A stretch of DNA of 9,110 bases from Blautia sp. (GTDB taxonomy: Bacteria > Bacillota > Clostridia > Lachnospirales > Lachnospiraceae): assembly GCA_017420455.1 (NCBI GenBank), contig JAFOJB010000353.1:1-9110 (forward strand), written 5' to 3'. The notes beneath the pieces were generated by a model. The model made no database searches, was not told where the DNA came from, and worked only from the letters and a program-made list of their open reading frames with translations. A program made the translations under genes and the position numbers. Shown piece after piece: positions 6,338 through 9,110 of the stretch (its first letter is position 1; each line of letters begins with the position of its first letter).

Positions 6338-6411
6338 CAGATGGATGATCAGAAACAGAAGTCACGTTTTATTTCCTGCATCCGGAGAATAAGAACAACG
6401 GAATGCCAGGC

Positions 6412-7719
6412 TTAAATGTTTTCCATGGCGTCCTTAAATGCGGCCAGGGTTTTTTCGAGGATCTCCCCGGTGTGCGAGAGGGACAGGAACATTGCTTCAA
6501 ACTGGGAGGGGGCAAGGTGTATGCCGTGCTCCAGCATGCAGCGGAAATACCTGGCAAAGATTTCTGTGTCGGAGGTCTTCGCTGTCCGGTAATCGGTGAC
6601 CGCTTTGCCGGTGAAGAAGATGCAGCCCAGGGACCCGATATGGTTTACCTGCCAGGGAAGCCCCTTCTCCTTTATGATGCGGTCCATCTCCCCATAGAGC
6701 TTTTCCCCCTTCTCTGCGAGGAGTGCGTAATCCTCTTTGTGATCGTACAGAAGGCGGAGTTGGGCAAGGCCTGCCGCCATGGCTACGGGGTTTCCGCTGA
6801 GAGTTCCCGCCTGGTACACGGGACCCAGGGGAGATACCATCTCCATGATCTCTCTTCTGCCGCCATAGGCGCCTACCGGCATGCCTCCGCCGATGATCTT
6901 CCCATAGGTAACAAGGTCCGGCGTGATGCCGAAATACTCCGCGGCGCCGCCGAAGGCGAGGCGGAAGCCTGTGATGACTTCGTCGAAGATCAGGAGAGCC
7001 TGGTTTCTGGTGCACAGGGTGCGGAGCTTCTGAAGAAAACCTTCCCCGGGAAGGACGACCCCCATGTTGGCGGCGACAGGTTCAACAATGACAGCGGCGA
7101 TCTGTCCGGGATTGGCGTCGAAAAGCTTTTCCACACTTTCCGCATTGTTATATTCGGCGGAGAGGGTATCGGCGGTACAGCCCTCGGGAACGCCGGCGCT
7201 TCCGGGAATTCCTGCCGTGAGGAGTCCGCTGCCTGCTTCTACCAGAAGGCAGTCGCTGTGTCCGTGATAGTTGCCTGCGAATTTGATGATCTTGTTTCGT
7301 CCGGTAAAGCCCCTGGCCAGCCGGATCGCGCTCATGACAGCCTCTGTACCGGAGTTTACCATCCGGAGCACTTCTGCGGACGGGATCCTTTCCGACATAA
7401 ACTGCGCGATCTCTACCTCGGTCTCTGTAGGCGCGCCGAAGCTCAGTCCTCTCTCTGCTGCCGCGATCACGGCTTCCCGGATTGTTTCCTCCCCATGTCC
7501 CAGGATCATGGGCCCCCAGGAACAGATATAATCGATGTATTCATTTCCGTCTGCGTCGATGAGATACGGCCCTTTTCCGGACCGGATGAACCGGGGAGTC
7601 ATTCCCACATTGTACCAGGAACGGACCGGGGAATTGACGCCGCCGGGAATATATTTTCTGGCCCGCTCCATAAGAGCGTCAGAACGGGTAGTATGTTCCG
7701 TTGTCATTTTTCTTTCCAT
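6412..7719 (-). CDS. hemL: Glutamate-1-semialdehyde 2,1-aminomutase
   Basis: A PLP enzyme of class-III aminotransferase fold (435 residues) that converts glutamate-1-semialdehyde to 5-aminolevulinate, the second step of the C5 tetrapyrrole pathway, in the cytosol. The N-terminal signature TRSDALMERARKYIPGGVNS is nearly diagnostic. The PLP-binding lysine is K274 in TYGKIIGGGMPVG, D246 in IFDEVITGFR contacts the cofactor ring, and VNSGTEAVMSAIRLARG near 121-137 binds its phosphate. The start is uncertain. The first ATG (7719) has GGAGG only 3 bases upstream, too close for good spacing. A second in-frame ATG at 7707 (MTTEHTTRS...) has a weak GGAAAG and gives the more usual length of 431 residues. 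It is the last gene of the hem operon, 39 bases after hemB, and ends before the shared terminator. Confidence 0.96.
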   Translation of the reverse strand: MERKMTTEHTTRSDALMERARKYIPGGVNSPVRSWYNVGMTPRFIRSGKGPYLIDADGNEYIDYICSWGPMILGHGEETIREAVIAAAERGLSFGAPTETEVEIAQFMSERIPSAEVLRMVNSGTEAVMSAIRLARGFTGRNKIIKFAGNYHGHSDCLLVEAGSGLLTAGIPGSAGVPEGCTADTLSAEYNNAESVEKLFDANPGQIAAVIVEPVAANMGVVLPGEGFLQKLRTLCTRNQALLIFDEVITGFRLAFGGAAEYFGITPDLVTYGKIIGGGMPVGAYGGRREIMEMVSPLGPVYQAGTLSGNPVAMAAGLAQLRLLYDHKEDYALLAEKGEKLYGEMDRIIKEKGLPWQVNHIGSLGCIFFTGKAVTDYRTAKTSDTEIFARYFRCMLEHGIHLAPSQFEAMFLSLSHTGEILEKTLAAFKDAMENI

Positions 7720-7758
7720 AGACCTCCACGTAAATCTGTGATCGACTTGCTTTTCTGG

Positions 7759-8742
7759 TTATCCGATTTTTCCTTCCGCGATCAGGCGGGCGATCAGTTC
7801 CGCATAGTAGGTGATGTAGATCTGGGCGCCGGCGCGGAAACAGGAGACAGCCATTTCTCCGACGATGCGGTCTTCATCCACCCAGCCGTTCCGGGCAGCA
7901 GCTTTAACCATGGCGTATTCTCCGCTGACGCTGTAGGCTGCCACGGGAACCTGTACGATATCACGGACCTTCGCTACCATATCCAGGAAAGACATGGCAG
8001 GCTTGACCATGACGATGTCGGCGCCTTCCGCCACATCCATGAGGGCTTCCTTCAGCCCCTCCCGGCTGTTGTGGAAATCCATCTGATAGCTTTTTCTGTC
8101 TCCGAAGGAGGGGGCGGACCCGGCGGCTTCCCGGAAGGGGCCGTAGAAGGCGGAGGCGTATTTTACCGCATAGGACATGATGGGAATATTCGTGAAGCCG
8201 TTCTGGTCCAGCTTATTGCGGATCGCAAGTACACGGCCGTCCATCATATCGGAAGGGGCTACCATGTCGCTTCCTGCCTGTACGTGGGAGAGAGCGGTCT
8301 GCGCCAGCAGCTCTACGGTGGGATCGTTGTCCACATCATGGCCGTGGAGGACGCCGCAGTGGCCGTGGGAGGTATATTCGCACATGCAGACATCTGTCAC
8401 ATAATACAGATCCGGCACTTCCTTTTTTGCCTTCTGCAAAGCCTTCTGGACGATTCCGTCGCAGGCATAGGCGCCGGAGCCGACCTCATCCTTGTGTTCC
8501 GGAATTCCAAAAAGCATGACGCTTCCCACGCCGGCATCCCTCAGCTCATAAAGCTTCTCCGGCAGTCTGTCCAGAGAAAAGCGGTACTGGCCGGGCATGG
8601 AAGGAATCTCCTCCCTGATATTTTCCCCTTCCTTTACAAAAAGCGGATACATAAGAGAAGCAGGACTGATCCTGGTTTCCCTTACCATGGCGCGGATCGC
8701 GCTGTTTCCGCGAAGTCTTCTGGGTCTCTGTAATAATTCCAT
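7759..8742 (-). CDS. hemB: Porphobilinogen synthase (delta-aminolevulinic acid dehydratase)
   Basis: A 327-residue TIM-barrel enzyme that condenses two 5-aminolevulinate molecules into porphobilinogen; the family normally forms octamers in the cytosol. The two Schiff-base lysines are K194 in [20 protein letters not shown] and K247 in [10 protein letters not shown]. The zinc site is the cysteine triad C119, C121 and C129 in [14 protein letters not shown], so this is the zinc-dependent type rather than the magnesium-only type with aspartates. The length is normal. The start is supported by GAGGG (8750-8754 on the plus strand), 7 bases before ATG. It follows hemD with a 51-base gap and precedes hemL, whose product it uses as substrate, on the same strand, so one operon is likely. 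Confidence 0.97.
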   Translation of the reverse strand: MELLQRPRRLRGNSAIRAMVRETRISPASLMYPLFVKEGENIREEIPSMPGQYRFSLDRLPEKLYELRDAGVGSVMLFGIPEHKDEVGSGAYACDGIVQKALQKAKKEVPDLYYVTDVCMCEYTSHGHCGVLHGHDVDNDPTVELLAQTALSHVQAGSDMVAPSDMMDGRVLAIRNKLDQNGFTNIPIMSYAVKYASAFYGPFREAAGSAPSFGDRKSYQMDFHNSREGLKEALMDVAEGADIVMVKPAMSFLDMVAKVRDIVQVPVAAYSVSGEYAMVKAAARNGWVDEDRIVGEMAVSCFRAGAQIYITYYAELIARLIAEGKIG

Positions 8743-8793
8743 TTTCGTTCCCTCGATTCTGCATTTTAGAGCATGGTGAAAATGCGACAGCGG

Positions 8794-9110
8794 TTATCTG
8801 GCCGTGCAGTCCTTTATGATCCTTTCGATCAGGCTGTCTATGGTGGGTTTCTCTGCGACAGCGACGTGCATTCCTGCTTCTCTGGCAGTATGGGCGGTCT
8901 GTTTTCCGATGCAGACCGCGTTGACCAAAGCTGGTTCGAGCTCCGGATAAGCTTCCAGGAAAGCTTTTACGCCGGAGGAGCTGGTAAATGCGCAGCAGTC
9001 GATCTCTCCGTCTGCAAAGAGCTTCTGCAGCGGGACGATGTTCTGTTTTCTGTATACTGTCTGATAGAGCGGGATATCGTCTACGATAAAGCCGGCCAGT
9101 TCGGTCAGGA
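8794..9110 (-). CDS. hemD: Uroporphyrinogen-III synthase, C-terminal part (possibly fused to CobA upstream)
   Basis: Reading the minus strand from the right edge gives 104 residues up to TAA at 8794-8796, beginning LTELAGFIVDDIPLYQTVYR. The N-terminal part lies beyond the window. It matches the HemD half-domain pattern: a variable strand (IPLYQTVYRK), a short helix (LQKLFADGEID), then CAFTSSSGVKAF, the typical HemD 'FTSxxxV' element, then AVCIGKQTAHTAREAG and a final helix SLIERIIKDC. HemD cyclises hydroxymethylbilane to uroporphyrinogen III with inversion of ring D. Sequence conservation in this family is low, but the motif order and the adjacent hemB and hemL make the call good. In many clostridia hemD is fused to the uroporphyrinogen-III methyltransferase CobA; the missing upstream sequence prevents deciding here. 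Confidence 0.88.
   Translation of the reverse strand, partial: LTELAGFIVDDIPLYQTVYRKQNIVPLQKLFADGEIDCCAFTSSSGVKAFLEAYPELEPALVNAVCIGKQTAHTAREAGMHVAVAEKPTIDSLIERIIKDCTAR

Noticed and set aside
6403..8733. A 776-codon open frame on the plus strand spanning both hemL and hemB
   Set aside because: It is antisense to two genes with intact catalytic motifs, has low-complexity composition without recognisable domains, and bridges their intergenic gap. Codon bias of the true genes explains the lack of stops.

Overview
The window looks like a chromosomal segment of a Gram-positive anaerobe of the class Clostridia, most plausibly a Lachnospiraceae-type gut or rumen bacterium. The reasons are strong GGAGG-type ribosome binding sites, a roughly 50% GC composition with G/C-rich third positions, the family flavour of the sugar genes, and a heme/siroheme/cobalamin-precursor gene cluster of clostridial type. 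The taxon is an inference; no rRNA or other marker gene is present.

Region 1 (1-2225, + strand) holds the C-terminal part of a GPH-family (MelB-like) sugar:cation symporter, followed 33 bases later by a complete cytoplasmic GH36 alpha-galactosidase. Together they form an import-and-hydrolyse pair for alpha-galactosides such as melibiose or raffinose-type sugars.

Region 2 (2226-6340, + strand) is a separate transcription unit. It has a good sigma-A-type promoter (TTGATA-N17-TATCAT) and a leader of about 110 nt carrying a stable inverted repeat. These are followed by a secreted sugar-binding protein, a 260-base gap with hairpins and a T-run, a MalF-type permease and a MalG-type permease overlapping by one base. 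The unit ends at a tandem 26-bp duplication and an 18-bp perfect-stem terminator. There is no ABC ATPase gene, so a shared MsmK/MalK-like ATPase encoded elsewhere is expected. The binding protein has a signal-peptidase-I type leader and no lipobox cysteine, which is unusual for a Gram-positive ABC importer.

Region 3 (6412-9110, - strand) converges on region 2 across the shared bidirectional terminator. Read on the minus strand it encodes the C-terminal part of HemD (uroporphyrinogen-III synthase, running off the right edge), then HemB (porphobilinogen synthase), then HemL (glutamate-1-semialdehyde aminomutase). These tetrapyrrole-precursor enzymes feed siroheme, cobalamin and/or heme. The short gaps (51 and 39 bases) indicate one operon whose upstream genes lie beyond the window.

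I found no CRISPR array, insertion sequence, phage gene, rRNA or tRNA, and no convincing novel multi-gene system. The most interesting points are the non-lipoprotein binding protein, the leader hairpin, the structured gap between the binding protein and permease genes, and the perfect tandem duplication next to the terminator.
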